Notes: generated from the letters alone by a model not told the origin. A stretch of DNA of 64,000 nucleotides from Nostoc punctiforme NIES-2108 (GCA_003326195.1 LXQE01000146.1:64223-128222); one strand, 5' to 3'; shown: positions 27,309-35,565, counted from the first letter of the stretch. A program made the numbers and translations.

Positions 27309-27697
27309 TAATAAGAGCTTTACTGGATACCCATGCATTCATTTGGTGGGTAACAAATGACCCTCAATTATCTGCCAATGCTCGTAACTTAATTGCTGAT
27401 TCAGGTAACATCCTATTTTTGAGCGTGGTAAGTGCATGGGAAATTGTCATCAAAAATAAATTAGGGAAACTGACTTTACCTGAACCTGTAGAACAATATA
27501 TTCCAACTCGTTTGGCAATCAATCGCTTTGAAAGTTTACCTATTCAAATGAGCCATGTTTTGCAAGTTGCTAGTTTACCAAATATCCACCGAGATCCATT
27601 TGATCGGATTTTGATTGCTCAAAGCCAAGTAGAGAATTTGCCAATTGTGACAATTGATCGGCAAATTACACAATATCTTGTTCAAACTATATGGTGA
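27308..27697 (+). CDS. PIN-domain (VapC-like) toxin without a standard start codon
   Basis: About 129 aa reading VIRALLDTHAFIWWVTNDP at the start. All four PIN acidic sites are kept: LLDTHAF, SAWEIVIKNK, HRDPFDRILIAQ and IVTIDRQI. It should be an RNase toxin paired with the Phd antitoxin. No ATG, GTG or TTG lies between the upstream in-frame stop (27296-27298) and the first conserved Asp; the place expected for the start reads GTA ATA. A single G-to-A change from GTG, which would overlap the antitoxin stop, explains this. A TTG at 27419 would remove the first catalytic Asp. Confidence 0.7.
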   Translation, partial: VIRALLDTHAFIWWVTNDPQLSANARNLIADSGNILFLSVVSAWEIVIKNKLGKLTLPEPVEQYIPTRLAINRFESLPIQMSHVLQVASLPNIHRDPFDRILIAQSQVENLPIVTIDRQITQYLVQTIW

Positions 27698-27713
27698 TGG
27701 CGATCGCCCTTCT

Positions 27714-27751
27714 ACAGACTGCGTAGTTTACCGCCGTAGGCATCGCCTATA
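27714..27751. repeat. Small dispersed repeat
   Basis: CTGCGTAGTTTACCGCCGTA then GGCATCGC. A second copy lies at about 26980-27009, so a pair of copies flanks the Phd/PIN toxin-antitoxin genes in the same orientation. Confidence 0.6.
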
Positions 27752-27815
27752 TCGCTCTTTCTTAGAGAATAAAGCGATCGCTTACAAGATTTTTGCCTAC
27801 GCACTCCCCAACAAT

Positions 27816-28034
27816 CGGGAGCAGCTTCGCAACTTATGGGAGCAACTTCACAACTTATAGGAGCAACTCCCCAATAATCGGGAGCAGGTTCGCGACTTAC
27901 GGGAGCAGCTTCGCGACTTACGGGAGCAGCTTCGCAACTTGTGGGAGCAGGTTCACAACTTATGGGAGCAGCTTCGCAACTTACGGGAGCAGCTTCGCAA
28001 CTTACGGGAGCAGCTTCGCAACTTACGGGAGCAG
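27816..28034 (+). repeat. 21-bp tandem array (about 10.4 units)
   Basis: Ten 21-bp units plus a partial unit, consensus CGGGAGCAGCTTCGCAACTT plus A. In one frame each unit encodes a heptad such as REQLRNL, a coiled-coil-like repeat; that frame has a stop in unit 3, so it is not a single coding region. Another frame (27793-28044) is open but lacks support. A degenerate unit precedes the array at 27804-27815. Confidence 0.85.
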
Positions 28035-28220
28035 TGTACCTTAAAGTTTTGATGAAGCTTAGACAATTATCTATATAAATACCAATATTTAGTAATAAAA
28101 TTCCGAGAATTTACTGCTATAACTTGAAAAAATTATTACGAAAACTGCGAGTTTTGCTGAACCAGAATGCAGTTGAATTGAGGCAAGCTAGCTCTATAAG
28201 AATTTGAAAGGAGTAATTTT

Positions 28221-28616
28221 ATGTCTCGTAAAAAACGCACATCCCGCATTTTAGAAAAAGCTCAGTTAAGATCGGCTGGACTGAAATCGATTGTTCCAAG
28301 CGTTAAATTTGATGAAGATTATAGTCTAGAAAAATTAGTTGAGTCAATCGACCAGTTACGCAACAAAATTGATGTTTATAATACTGCTCTGTCTGTAGTT
28401 GACTCTTCTAAAACTGAAATTGAAGAGATGGAAAAAAACTTGAGTCAGCTTTCTGAGAAAATGCTGATGGTGGTTGGTATCAAGTATGGCAAAGACAGCC
28501 GCGAATATGAAATGGCGGGTGGTGTTCGCTATAGCGATCGCATCCGTAAAATCAGGTCGAGTCGCTTGAAAAATGTTGCAGAACAAGCATCTGATGAAAA
28601 TGCTAAAACTGCATAA
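28221..28616 (+). CDS. Conserved hypothetical protein
   Basis: 131 aa with a strong AAAGGAG 7 nt upstream of the ATG. The N-terminus is basic (SRKKRTSRILEKAQLR), then two predicted helices with coiled-coil character (LEKLVESIDQLRNKIDVYNT; IEEMEKNLSQLSEKM), then YGKDSREYEMAGGVRYSDRI. I do not recognise a named family, but the Gly-Lys-Asp-Ser-Xaa-Glu-Tyr-Glu block looks conserved. It stands alone. Confidence 0.7.
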   Translation: MSRKKRTSRILEKAQLRSAGLKSIVPSVKFDEDYSLEKLVESIDQLRNKIDVYNTALSVVDSSKTEIEEMEKNLSQLSEKMLMVVGIKYGKDSREYEMAGGVRYSDRIRKIRSSRLKNVAEQASDENAKTA

Positions 28617-28634
28617 AATGCAGGATAAGGCAAG

Positions 28635-28699
28635 AGACGCGATGAATCCCCGTCTCTACAATATTCATTCTTTTGTAGAGACGGCGATTTATCGCGTCT
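28635..28699. repeat. Nested inverted repeat (GAGACGCGAT family)
   Basis: Outer arms AGACGCGAT (28635-28643) and ATCGCGTCT (28691-28699) enclose inner arms CGTCTCTACAA (28651-28661) and TTGTAGAGACG (28673-28683). The same words recur at about 38.65, 53.3 and 56.8 kb. Confidence 0.65.
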
Positions 28700-28869
28700 T
28701 TGAGAAATCCGGGAGAAATTGTTTCTTTAGAGTGTTGAAATAACTCAAACAGAACGCGATCGCTTTATTGGCATTAGTCGGTAAGTTGGGAAAATCTACA
28801 CCCCCGAAAGCTTTAAATACTCCCTACTTTGGAGAAAATCGCCACTCAGATTAATTTTAGGAAAAGCAA

Positions 28870-29694
28870 ATGGGCATTAGCACGCTAGCAAAATCAGCAC
28901 ATAATACAATAGCTAGCGTCCCCCAAAAGCCACTCATGCCGCAAAATAACCAAACTGCCGTCGAATTTCGCGATGTCACTTTTAGCCGCAACCATCGCCC
29001 ATTGGTGTCAAATCTCAACTTCACCATCCGTCAAGGAGAAGCACTGGTATTACTTGGGCGCAGTGGTAGCGGCAAAACCACCACAATGAAGTTAATTAAT
29101 CGCCTATTTACACCTACACAAGGCGAAGTTTTATTTGATGGTATTCCTACAACTCAATGGGATGAAATTAAACTGCGGCGAAAAATTGGTTACGTTATTC
29201 AAGAAATTGGTTTATTTCCCCATTTCACTGTCGAACGCAATGTGGGTTTAGTTCCGTCTTTGGAAGGGTGGCAACCGAAACAAATTAAAATGCGGGTTTA
29301 TGAGTTGTTGCAATTGGTAGGCTTAGAACCAGCACAATTTGCTGGGCGTTACCCGCACGAACTTTCGGGAGGACAAAAGCAAAGAGTCGGGGTAGCCAGG
29401 GCTTTAGCAGCAGATCCGCCAGTGTTATTGATGGATGAACCCTTTGGCGCACTCGATCCAATTACGCGCCTAGAACTGCAACAAGAGTTTCGGCATTTGC
29501 AGCAAGAGTTAGGTAAAACAGTTGTTTTCGTCACTCACGATATTCAAGAAGCCTTAGTTTTAGCATCGAGAATTGGTTTAATGTCTGGCGGAGAATTGAT
29601 AGTATTGGGGACGACAGATGAATTTATGCGATCGCAACACCCAGAAAGCCTCGCCTTTCTTCAATGTCTGCGTTCCCTGCAAGATACTTTATGA
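28870..29694 (+). CDS. Osmoprotectant ABC transporter ATPase (OpuCA/ProV-like)
   Basis: 274 aa ATPase with Walker A LLGRSGSGKTTTMKLINRL, signature LSGGQKQRVGVARALA, Walker B VLLMDEPFGALDPITR and the H-loop VVFVTHDIQEALVLA. The wording is that of quaternary-amine uptake ATPases (glycine betaine, choline, carnitine). There are no C-terminal CBS domains, unlike classical OpuA/OpuCA. AGGAAA lies upstream of the ATG. The stop overlaps the permease start (ATGA), and a substrate-binding lipoprotein follows, giving a complete three-gene importer. Confidence 0.9.
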   Translation: MGISTLAKSAHNTIASVPQKPLMPQNNQTAVEFRDVTFSRNHRPLVSNLNFTIRQGEALVLLGRSGSGKTTTMKLINRLFTPTQGEVLFDGIPTTQWDEIKLRRKIGYVIQEIGLFPHFTVERNVGLVPSLEGWQPKQIKMRVYELLQLVGLEPAQFAGRYPHELSGGQKQRVGVARALAADPPVLLMDEPFGALDPITRLELQQEFRHLQQELGKTVVFVTHDIQEALVLASRIGLMSGGELIVLGTTDEFMRSQHPESLAFLQCLRSLQDTL

Positions 29695-30323
29695 AAAATT
29701 TCTTCCTCGTTAAGTATGCCCCAGAAATTCTTCAGCATACTCTAGAACATTTATTTTTGGTAGGCATTGCCATTGGAATTGCCATACTTGTAGGCATTCC
29801 TTTAGGTATTTTGATTACACGTAAAACCTATCTCCGCCAACCAATTCTCGGTATAGCAAATATTTTTCAAACTATTCCTAGTTTGGCGCTGTTTGGCTTA
29901 CTCATTCCTGTTCCCATAATTGGCGGAATTGGTGCAGTACCAGCAATTGTTGCTCTGACTGTATATTCCTTGCTGCCGATAATTCGTAACACTTACACGG
30001 GTATTACTGGCGTAGATCCAGCGATTCGAGAAGCTGGGAGAGGCATGGGAATGACAGATAGACAATTATTGTTGCAAGTTGAGATTCCCTTAGCACTAGG
30101 AGTCATTTTGGCAGGAGTGCGAGTAGCAACAGTCATTGCCATTGGTATTGCAACTATTGCAGCCGCAATTGGGGCAGGTGGTTTAGGAGTGTTTATTTTT
30201 CGCGGCATATCAGTAGTGAACAATCAGTTAATTTTAGCTGGTGCAGTTCCGGCGGCGGCAATTGCATTACTAGCTGACTTCGCAATTGGCTTGATGGAGA
30301 ATAAATTAAAAATTAAAAGTTAA
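29691..30323 (+). CDS. Osmoprotectant ABC transporter permease (OpuCB-like)
   Basis: 210 aa from the ATG that overlaps the ATPase stop as ATGA; an earlier in-frame start at 29664 is unlikely. About five to six membrane helices. The inner-membrane permease signature EAGRGMGMTDRQLLLQVEIP (EAA loop) is present, with TIPSLALFGLLIPVPIIGG and the GAGGLGVFIFRG segment typical of the ProW/OpuB family. It forms the channel of the importer, probably as a homodimer. Confidence 0.92.
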   Translation: MKNFFLVKYAPEILQHTLEHLFLVGIAIGIAILVGIPLGILITRKTYLRQPILGIANIFQTIPSLALFGLLIPVPIIGGIGAVPAIVALTVYSLLPIIRNTYTGITGVDPAIREAGRGMGMTDRQLLLQVEIPLALGVILAGVRVATVIAIGIATIAAAIGAGGLGVFIFRGISVVNNQLILAGAVPAAAIALLADFAIGLMENKLKIKS

Positions 30324-30326
30324 GTA

Positions 30327-31235
30327 ATGAAAAGATTTTTGGCATTGTGCTTTTTAACTTTTGCTTTGTTACTGGTAATCGCTGGCTGCACGGGGAATAT
30401 CAATAGTAATAACGATGCTAATATAGTTGTTGCTTCCAAAGATTTTACCGAACAAGATATCTTAGGTGAATTGTTAGCACAGCAAATCGAGGCAACAACT
30501 AATTTAAAAGTAGCTCGTCGTCCCCGTTTAGGTGGTTCATTTGTTTGTCATAATGCTATAAAGGCTGGTATAATTGATGCTTATATTGAGTATACAGGCA
30601 CAGCTTTGACTGCAATTTTAAAGCAAAAACCAGTTAATAACTCCAAAGAAGTTTACGAAAAGATAAAACAAATATATGCCCAGCAATTCAATCTGGAAGT
30701 GATGCCCAGCTTGGGTTTTGAAAATACTTTTGCGATGATTATTCGGGGTGAAGATGCCAAACGCAACAATATTCAAACTCTCTCCGAAGCTACTCAATAT
30801 ACACCGCAGTGGCGTGGCGGTTTCGGCTACGAATTTTTAGAACGGGAAGATGGTTTCCCAGGATTAGCTAAAGCTTACGATTTACGTTTTGCTAAACCAC
30901 CCCAAATTATGGACTTGGGTTTAATATATCGTGCTTTGATTCAAAAACAGGTGGATATGGTGGCGGGTAATTCCACTGATGGGCAAATTTCTCGCTTGGG
31001 TTTAGTTGTACTCAAGGATGATAAACATTATTTTCCACCTTACGAAACTGTGCCAATTGTCCGACAAGAAATCTTAAAAAAATATCCCCAATTAAGAACA
31101 GCGATCGCTTCCCTCGCTGGAAAGATTTCGGCAGATGAAATGCGACAGTTAAACTATTTAGTTGAGGGGGAATTACGTGATATTAAAGATGTTGTCCGGG
31201 AGTTTCGGAAATCGAAGGGATTAAATAATTCGTAA
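30327..31235 (+). CDS. Osmoprotectant-binding lipoprotein (OpuCC-like)
   Basis: 302 aa. A lipoprotein signal peptide ends at the lipobox VIAGC (Cys about residue 21). The OpuAC domain is recognisable from VVASKDFTEQDILGELLAQQ, GIIDAYIEYTGTALTAIL and VDMVAGNSTDGQISRLGLVV LKDDKHYFPPYE (read with the gap removed). It captures a compatible solute such as glycine betaine or choline and hands it to the permease. It starts 4 nt after the permease stop. Confidence 0.9.
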   Translation: MKRFLALCFLTFALLLVIAGCTGNINSNNDANIVVASKDFTEQDILGELLAQQIEATTNLKVARRPRLGGSFVCHNAIKAGIIDAYIEYTGTALTAILKQKPVNNSKEVYEKIKQIYAQQFNLEVMPSLGFENTFAMIIRGEDAKRNNIQTLSEATQYTPQWRGGFGYEFLEREDGFPGLAKAYDLRFAKPPQIMDLGLIYRALIQKQVDMVAGNSTDGQISRLGLVVLKDDKHYFPPYETVPIVRQEILKKYPQLRTAIASLAGKISADEMRQLNYLVEGELRDIKDVVREFRKSKGLNNS

Positions 31236-31271
31236 TTAAGGGTTAGCGAAACGCACCCTACTAGTCTGTCA

Positions 31272-31325
31272 AGTTTTAAGAGTTTGTAGTAAGGACTTTA
31301 GTGCTTACTACAAACTCTTAAAACT
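31272..31325. repeat. Perfect 22-bp inverted repeat (GTAGTAAG family)
   Basis: AGTTTTAAGAGTTTGTAGTA AG pairs perfectly with its complement across a 10-nt loop (GACTTTAGTG). It lies between convergent genes. A related, shorter hairpin (GTAGTAAGCG / CGCTTACTAC) follows the gene ending at 38559. It may act as a terminator but has no T tract. Confidence 0.7.
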
Positions 31326-31340
31326 ACGTTAGACATTTTA

Positions 31341-31970
31341 CTAATGTTGTCCATGCAAAAAATTCTTTAACCACCTAATGACTTCACTTGTTGTTTGCTC
31401 ATTGGCCATTTGGAGACATTGCTGTACAATTTCTCTGACGTTAGGAAAATAGCTGCTTTCTGTAAGCACATAACTTTCTTCCTGCAATCGATAAATTAAT
31501 AACCGATTACTCTTTAATATCCAAACTTCTGGCACTCGATAAGGCAAGAAATCATTAACGTCGGTGTAGCTTGTCACATCTATTTCAATTGCTAAATCTG
31601 GTGGTGGATCTGACTCCCAATCAATTCTTTTTTTGCCTACTACTGCCCTGCAATTTTCAATGTAAAAGCAAAAGTCTGGTTCAATACCACTAATCTCTGG
31701 CAAGCTCATGGTGATGGGCGTAAATGACTCGTAGGCGCGGTTTAAATGATCCAGCAAAACCTTAGCAATATCTGCCAACAAACTCGCATCTCTTCCATGT
31801 TCTGGTAGCGGTGCCATCAGCAAAATTTCTCCTCTGCGATATTTAATACGAGGTGAGGAGCGATCGCCTAGTTGCTGACTCAATACTTGATAGTCTTTCC
31901 AATCTCCCAAAAGCTTCAACACCGCGCCAGGTGGTAACTCGATTCTTTCTGGTGTAATTACGGTATCCAT
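31341..31970 (-). CDS. Uma2 family (DUF820) putative endonuclease
   Basis: 209 aa. The variant PD-(D/E)XK core is visible in GIEPDFCFYIEN, DPPPDLAIEIDVTS and VPEVWILKSNRLLIYRLQ. The N-terminal part (RIELPPGAVLKLLGDWKDY) matches the Uma2 subgroup with a longer N-terminus, to which the gene at 52552 also belongs. Role as for other Uma2 proteins: nuclease fold, biology unsettled. Confidence 0.85.
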   Translation of the reverse strand: MDTVITPERIELPPGAVLKLLGDWKDYQVLSQQLGDRSSPRIKYRRGEILLMAPLPEHGRDASLLADIAKVLLDHLNRAYESFTPITMSLPEISGIEPDFCFYIENCRAVVGKKRIDWESDPPPDLAIEIDVTSYTDVNDFLPYRVPEVWILKSNRLLIYRLQEESYVLTESSYFPNVREIVQQCLQMANEQTTSEVIRWLKNFLHGQH

Positions 31971-31989
31971 AATTAGCTCACATTTTAGA

Positions 31990-32053
31990 TATTGGCGTAG
32001 AAGCGTTGGCGTAGTCTCTCGTAGAGAAGCGGCTTGTCGCCAGGCATCGCATT
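31990..32053. repeat. Small dispersed repeat cluster
   Basis: GGCGTAGAAGCGTTGGCGTA then GTCTCTCGTAGAGAAGCGG and CAGGCATCGC, in the 136-bp gap between the Uma2 and phytochelatin-synthase genes. Confidence 0.6.
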
Positions 32054-32106
32054 ACATGGAGGATAAGCGATCGCCGGATTCATAAATCCAATGAACAGAT
32101 TGTTAA

Positions 32107-32838
32107 TCAAAGGCTTTTGCTTACAAATACAAAGCCGCGGCTTTTCTTTGATGAAGGATCGTTTGTAAGCATTGCTTTCCATAAATCTGTTGTTTTTACC
32201 CAAACTGGTGGATACTTGTAACGAGAAACATCAAGAATTAAAAATCTATCCGTTTGCTCATTATATGCCGCTACAGGAGAAATATGTCCGCCTTTTTCTT
32301 GACCAATTTCTTTGCGTAAATAGTTTACTAAAATGAAATTTTGCGGTTGTTTTAAATTTTCTGCTGCTTGTTTGCGGAACTCTTCTAAACTAGTGTCGGC
32401 AGCGTGGTAAACATTAACTTTAACGCCATAACTAGCTAGTAATTGCCCTAACTGATCTAGAGTCATACCTTCGCGAGACACAGCTTCGGGAGTTAGCACT
32501 TTTTTTGTATTATCATTACTAAAAAAGTTTTCTTGAGTAAATACTCGATATGGCTTGTATTGTGGTACTTCTGGTGCTGGAATTTTTAGACTATTCAGTA
32601 CCATAACCATACTAGCAACACCACAATATGCCTGATTATTTTGAGTGGTGAATTGCATACTCAACGGAAAGAAGTCTTCATTGGACTTACTCTCAAATAA
32701 TAATTTTTCACCTTCAGGTGTATTAAAACCAACTAAATTAGAGGATAGCGGTAATGTTTGAGAGAGAACGCTTCCACTAGAGATACATAATCCTATAGTT
32801 AAAGCTTTAAAAAATGTTTTACTTATTTTTCGCAACAT
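32107..32838 (-). CDS. Phytochelatin synthase family protein
   Basis: 243 aa, only the N-terminal catalytic domain, as in the Nostoc homologue. The papain-like triad is visible: Cys72 in NQAYCGVASMVMVLNSL, His185 in GGHISPVAAYN and Asp203 in FLILDVSRYKYPPVWV. Bacterial members mainly cleave Gly from glutathione, leaving gamma-Glu-Cys, and make little phytochelatin. A signal peptide (residues about 1-26, ending VLSQ) predicts a periplasmic location. It is divergent from gamma-glutamyltransferase across 100 bp, so the two may act together on glutathione. Confidence 0.88.
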   Translation of the reverse strand: MLRKISKTFFKALTIGLCISSGSVLSQTLPLSSNLVGFNTPEGEKLLFESKSNEDFFPLSMQFTTQNNQAYCGVASMVMVLNSLKIPAPEVPQYKPYRVFTQENFFSNDNTKKVLTPEAVSREGMTLDQLGQLLASYGVKVNVYHAADTSLEEFRKQAAENLKQPQNFILVNYLRKEIGQEKGGHISPVAAYNEQTDRFLILDVSRYKYPPVWVKTTDLWKAMLTNDPSSKKSRGFVFVSKSL

Positions 32839-32938
32839 AGCATTTATAAGTAATGTAAAATTTTCAAATCAGCTTGTATTAATAATCTCACACCATGATG
32901 CTAGACAAATATAAAATTTTAGGAGAAATTGTATAAAA

Positions 32939-34711
32939 ATGCTTACTGTTGCTAAACCCAAGCGAGTTGCCAGCGCAATCTTTTCTTTCACCATCTTACT
33001 TTACAGCCAAGTCGCATCAGCCGCCTTAACTTTACCTTTACGCAGCAAGAAGGGAATGGTAGTTTCAGCCCATCCCCTAGCAAGTGAAGCGGGAATTTTG
33101 ATGTTACGCAAAGGTGGGAACGCAGTCGATGCAGCTGTAGCCACAACCTTTGCACTTTCTGTAGTTGAGCCTTTTTCAGCCGGAATCGGTGGCGGCGGAT
33201 TTTTACTGATGCACTCTGAGAAAACTGGCGACATGAAAGCGCTAGATTTCCGCGAACGCGCACCCCTGAAAGCTACAAGAAATATGTATTTAGATGCAGC
33301 AGGCAAGGTGTCTCCGAATGCAAGTATTAATGGTTATTTGGCAGTCGGGACACCAGGAACGGTAGCGGGACTTTATGAAGTGCATCGTCGCTATGGTAAG
33401 CTTTCTTGGCGAGAGGTAATGAAACCTGCGATCGCACTCGCTAAAGATGGTTTTATTCTTAGCGATATGGTAACTTGGCGTTCTCTGCAAGCAAACGATC
33501 CCCGCAAGCAAGTAGTTCTCAACAATCCAGCCGCGCGGGAAATTTTCACTCGTAATGGTGAATTTTACCAACCAGGGGAGAAGTTAGTGCAGCGTGATTT
33601 GGCACGCACTTTAACAGCAATTGCCGAAAATCCCCAAAGTTTTTACACCGGAAGTATTGCTCGTGCGATCGCTTCTGATATGGTAAAAAATGGTGGTTTA
33701 ATTTCTCTCGAAGACCTAAAAGCCTACAAACCAATCTGGCGCACTCCCGTTTGTGGCAATTTCCGCAAAGCTAAAATTTGCTCAATGCCACCACCATCAT
33801 CAGGAGGCGTTCACCTATTGCAGATTTTAAATATTATCGGTGACACCGATCTAAAATCTTTGGGATGGCATCATCCAGACGCAATACATTTAATGGTAGA
33901 AGCAATGAAGATTGCTTACAGCGATCGCTCAAAATATTTAGGCGATCCTGATTTTGTCAAAGTCCCTGTACAAGAACTCCTCAGTCCAGCTTACGCCAAA
34001 AAACGCCGTCAAGAAATTAATATGCAAATGGCTCGACCCTCCACTGAAGTCAAGCCAGGAGATTTAAATTCAAAATGTCTGCGTCTTCCCTCATCTTCCC
34101 CTGCCTCATCCCCTTGTCTTCCCCATGAATCTCTCCAAACCACTCATCTGACTGTTGTGGATGGAGAACACAACGCCGTAAGTCTGACTTTCACGATTAA
34201 CCTCATTTTTGGTGCTGGTATTGTGACACCGGGAACTGGAATTGTTCTCAACAATGAGATGGATGATTTTGCCGCTGCGCCAGGAGTGCCTAATGCTTTT
34301 GGTTTAGTTGGTAACGATGCGAATAGTATTGCACCCCGTAAAACTCCCCTATCCAGTATGACTCCCACAATTGTCACAGAAAATGGTCATTTTCGGATGG
34401 CAGCAGGCGCGCCTGGTGGTAGCACCATCATCACCCAGGTTTTGCAAGTAATCCTGAATGTGCTGGAATACAACATGGATGTTGGTGCGGCTGTTTCTGT
34501 TCCACGCATACATCATCAATGGCTGCCAGATGAGTTGCGCGTAGAATCCTGGGGCTTGGATGCTTTGACTTTGCAAGACTTACGCCGTCGGGGGCACAAA
34601 ATAAAAGAAACTACTCCTTGGGGTAATGGTAACGCGATCGCTGTTACATCTGATGGAACTTTAGAAGGAGCCGCCGATCCTCGCGGTGAAGGTTCCCCCA
34701 GAGGTTTGTGA
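32939..34711 (+). CDS. ggt: Gamma-glutamyltransferase (glutathione hydrolase)
   Basis: 590 aa secreted precursor with an N-terminal signal peptide. GNAVDAAVATTFALSVVEPF and GIGGGGFLLMH are in the large-subunit part; the autocleavage and catalytic Thr lies in SLQTTHLTVVDGEHNAVSLT, followed by NNEMDDF and GAPGGSTIITQVLQ of the small subunit. It releases the gamma-glutamyl group of glutathione or transfers it. An insert of about 19 residues rich in Ser/Pro/Leu (34067-34123) lies just before the cleavage site and looks like repeat-derived sequence. The phytochelatin-synthase gene is divergent. Confidence 0.92.
   Translation: MLTVAKPKRVASAIFSFTILLYSQVASAALTLPLRSKKGMVVSAHPLASEAGILMLRKGGNAVDAAVATTFALSVVEPFSAGIGGGGFLLMHSEKTGDMKALDFRERAPLKATRNMYLDAAGKVSPNASINGYLAVGTPGTVAGLYEVHRRYGKLSWREVMKPAIALAKDGFILSDMVTWRSLQANDPRKQVVLNNPAAREIFTRNGEFYQPGEKLVQRDLARTLTAIAENPQSFYTGSIARAIASDMVKNGGLISLEDLKAYKPIWRTPVCGNFRKAKICSMPPPSSGGVHLLQILNIIGDTDLKSLGWHHPDAIHLMVEAMKIAYSDRSKYLGDPDFVKVPVQELLSPAYAKKRRQEINMQMARPSTEVKPGDLNSKCLRLPSSSPASSPCLPHESLQTTHLTVVDGEHNAVSLTFTINLIFGAGIVTPGTGIVLNNEMDDFAAAPGVPNAFGLVGNDANSIAPRKTPLSSMTPTIVTENGHFRMAAGAPGGSTIITQVLQVILNVLEYNMDVGAAVSVPRIHHQWLPDELRVESWGLDALTLQDLRRRGHKIKETTPWGNGNAIAVTSDGTLEGAADPRGEGSPRGL
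34067..34123 (+). repeat. In-frame low-complexity insert within ggt
   Basis: C/T-rich stretch (TCTTCCCCTGCCTCATCCCC in part) like intergenic repeats of this genome. It encodes about 19 Ser/Pro-rich residues in the linker before the catalytic Thr. Confidence 0.5.
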
Positions 34712-34773
34712 GGGAGTAAGACACTAGGGAAACGCAGGGACGCAAAAAATAACTAATGACAAATGACTAATAA

Positions 34774-35037
34774 CTATTGATTTTGGATTGTTGACTCTGC
34801 GTAGCTGTTGCTGCCAAACTCGTTTGCCCGTGCGCTAGGTACTAGTGTCCAACCTGCTTTCAAAAGTTTTTGATAAGTTGCCCAACCTTTAGAACCACCT
34901 GGTATTTGATAATCTGGGACTGAAAAATGTCCAAAAGCTGTGTAAGGACGCCAGGGTTGATTGGGTTCTGTCTGCAAATACAAAATTTTCTCTCCGTCGC
35001 CACCAGACTTAGATAACCAGCACATTTGTCGATGCAT
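34774..35037 (-). CDS. Small conserved hypothetical protein
   Basis: 87 aa with a good AAAGGAG 6 nt before the ATG. Includes MCWLSKSGGDGEKILYLQTE, PWRPYTAFGHFSVPDY and GGSKGWATYQKLLKAGWTLV. Soluble, aromatic-rich, function unknown; I do not recognise a named domain. It converges on ggt with a 62-bp gap. Confidence 0.65.
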   Translation of the reverse strand: MHRQMCWLSKSGGDGEKILYLQTEPNQPWRPYTAFGHFSVPDYQIPGGSKGWATYQKLLKAGWTLVPSARANEFGSNSYAESTIQNQ

Positions 35038-35565
35038 TGCAAACTCCTTTGCTTTTCGCTAATTATGCATAATAGCTGATCTTTGTCAAGCTCATTATCA
35101 CCCTTGGGGATAATCTTTGCCTAATACTTTAGACAAAATGTAATTAAGTTCTATCCACTACAGGATAATTGCTTAACAACTCATAGCCTGGAAGACAGCT
35201 GTTAAAGGGACATAAAGATAAACAACTTTGCCTCACCTTGTTTATTAGGTGAGATTTTTCCCATGTTATCCGCGTTTTTTGCGATCGTGTGTAACAATCA
35301 CTACTGTTTTGACTGAGGATCGCAATCAGACTATTTGTTTTTCTGCTTACATATATAAGCGCAAATTCTGGAAGTTAGTTATTAAGCAATACACTTGGGT
35401 TATAAAAAATTGTAGCCCTGGAAATATTGGCTTTCGTTCTTTAACTGAGCCTGATATTAGAGTATAAATAAAATTAACTGTAGGGTGGAATAGCACTTAC
35501 TTAAGCTAGATTTAGAATACCCGATTTCTTCAAAAAGTCGGGTATCTAGGCAGCAATTTCGGTTA
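35038..35565. other. Intergenic region with orphan terminator and hairpin
   Basis: 528 bp without a supported gene. It contains the terminator-like hairpin at 35232-35259 and an inverted repeat ATACCCGA / TCGGGTAT (35517-35545). A plus-strand frame at 35249-35467 has no start signal or family likeness. Confidence 0.45.
35232..35259 (+). terminator. Orphan Rho-independent terminator
   Basis: Stem CTCACCT / AGGTGAG with loop TGTTTATT, then ATTTTT. No plus-strand gene ends before it, since the neighbour is on the minus strand; a small RNA starting near 35.15 kb is possible. Confidence 0.45.

Noticed and set aside
27816..28034. Possible CRISPR array
   Set aside because: Units are contiguous with no unique spacers and no cas genes nearby; it is a tandem repeat. 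The same holds for 47157-47408.
27793..28044. Open frame of GSSFATY repeats
   Set aside because: It is only the 21-bp array read in another frame, without a ribosome-binding site; listed as a repeat.
35249..35467. 72-codon frame in the gap before the DUF1802 gene
   Set aside because: Its GTG start lies inside a terminator-like hairpin and the product has no likeness to a family.
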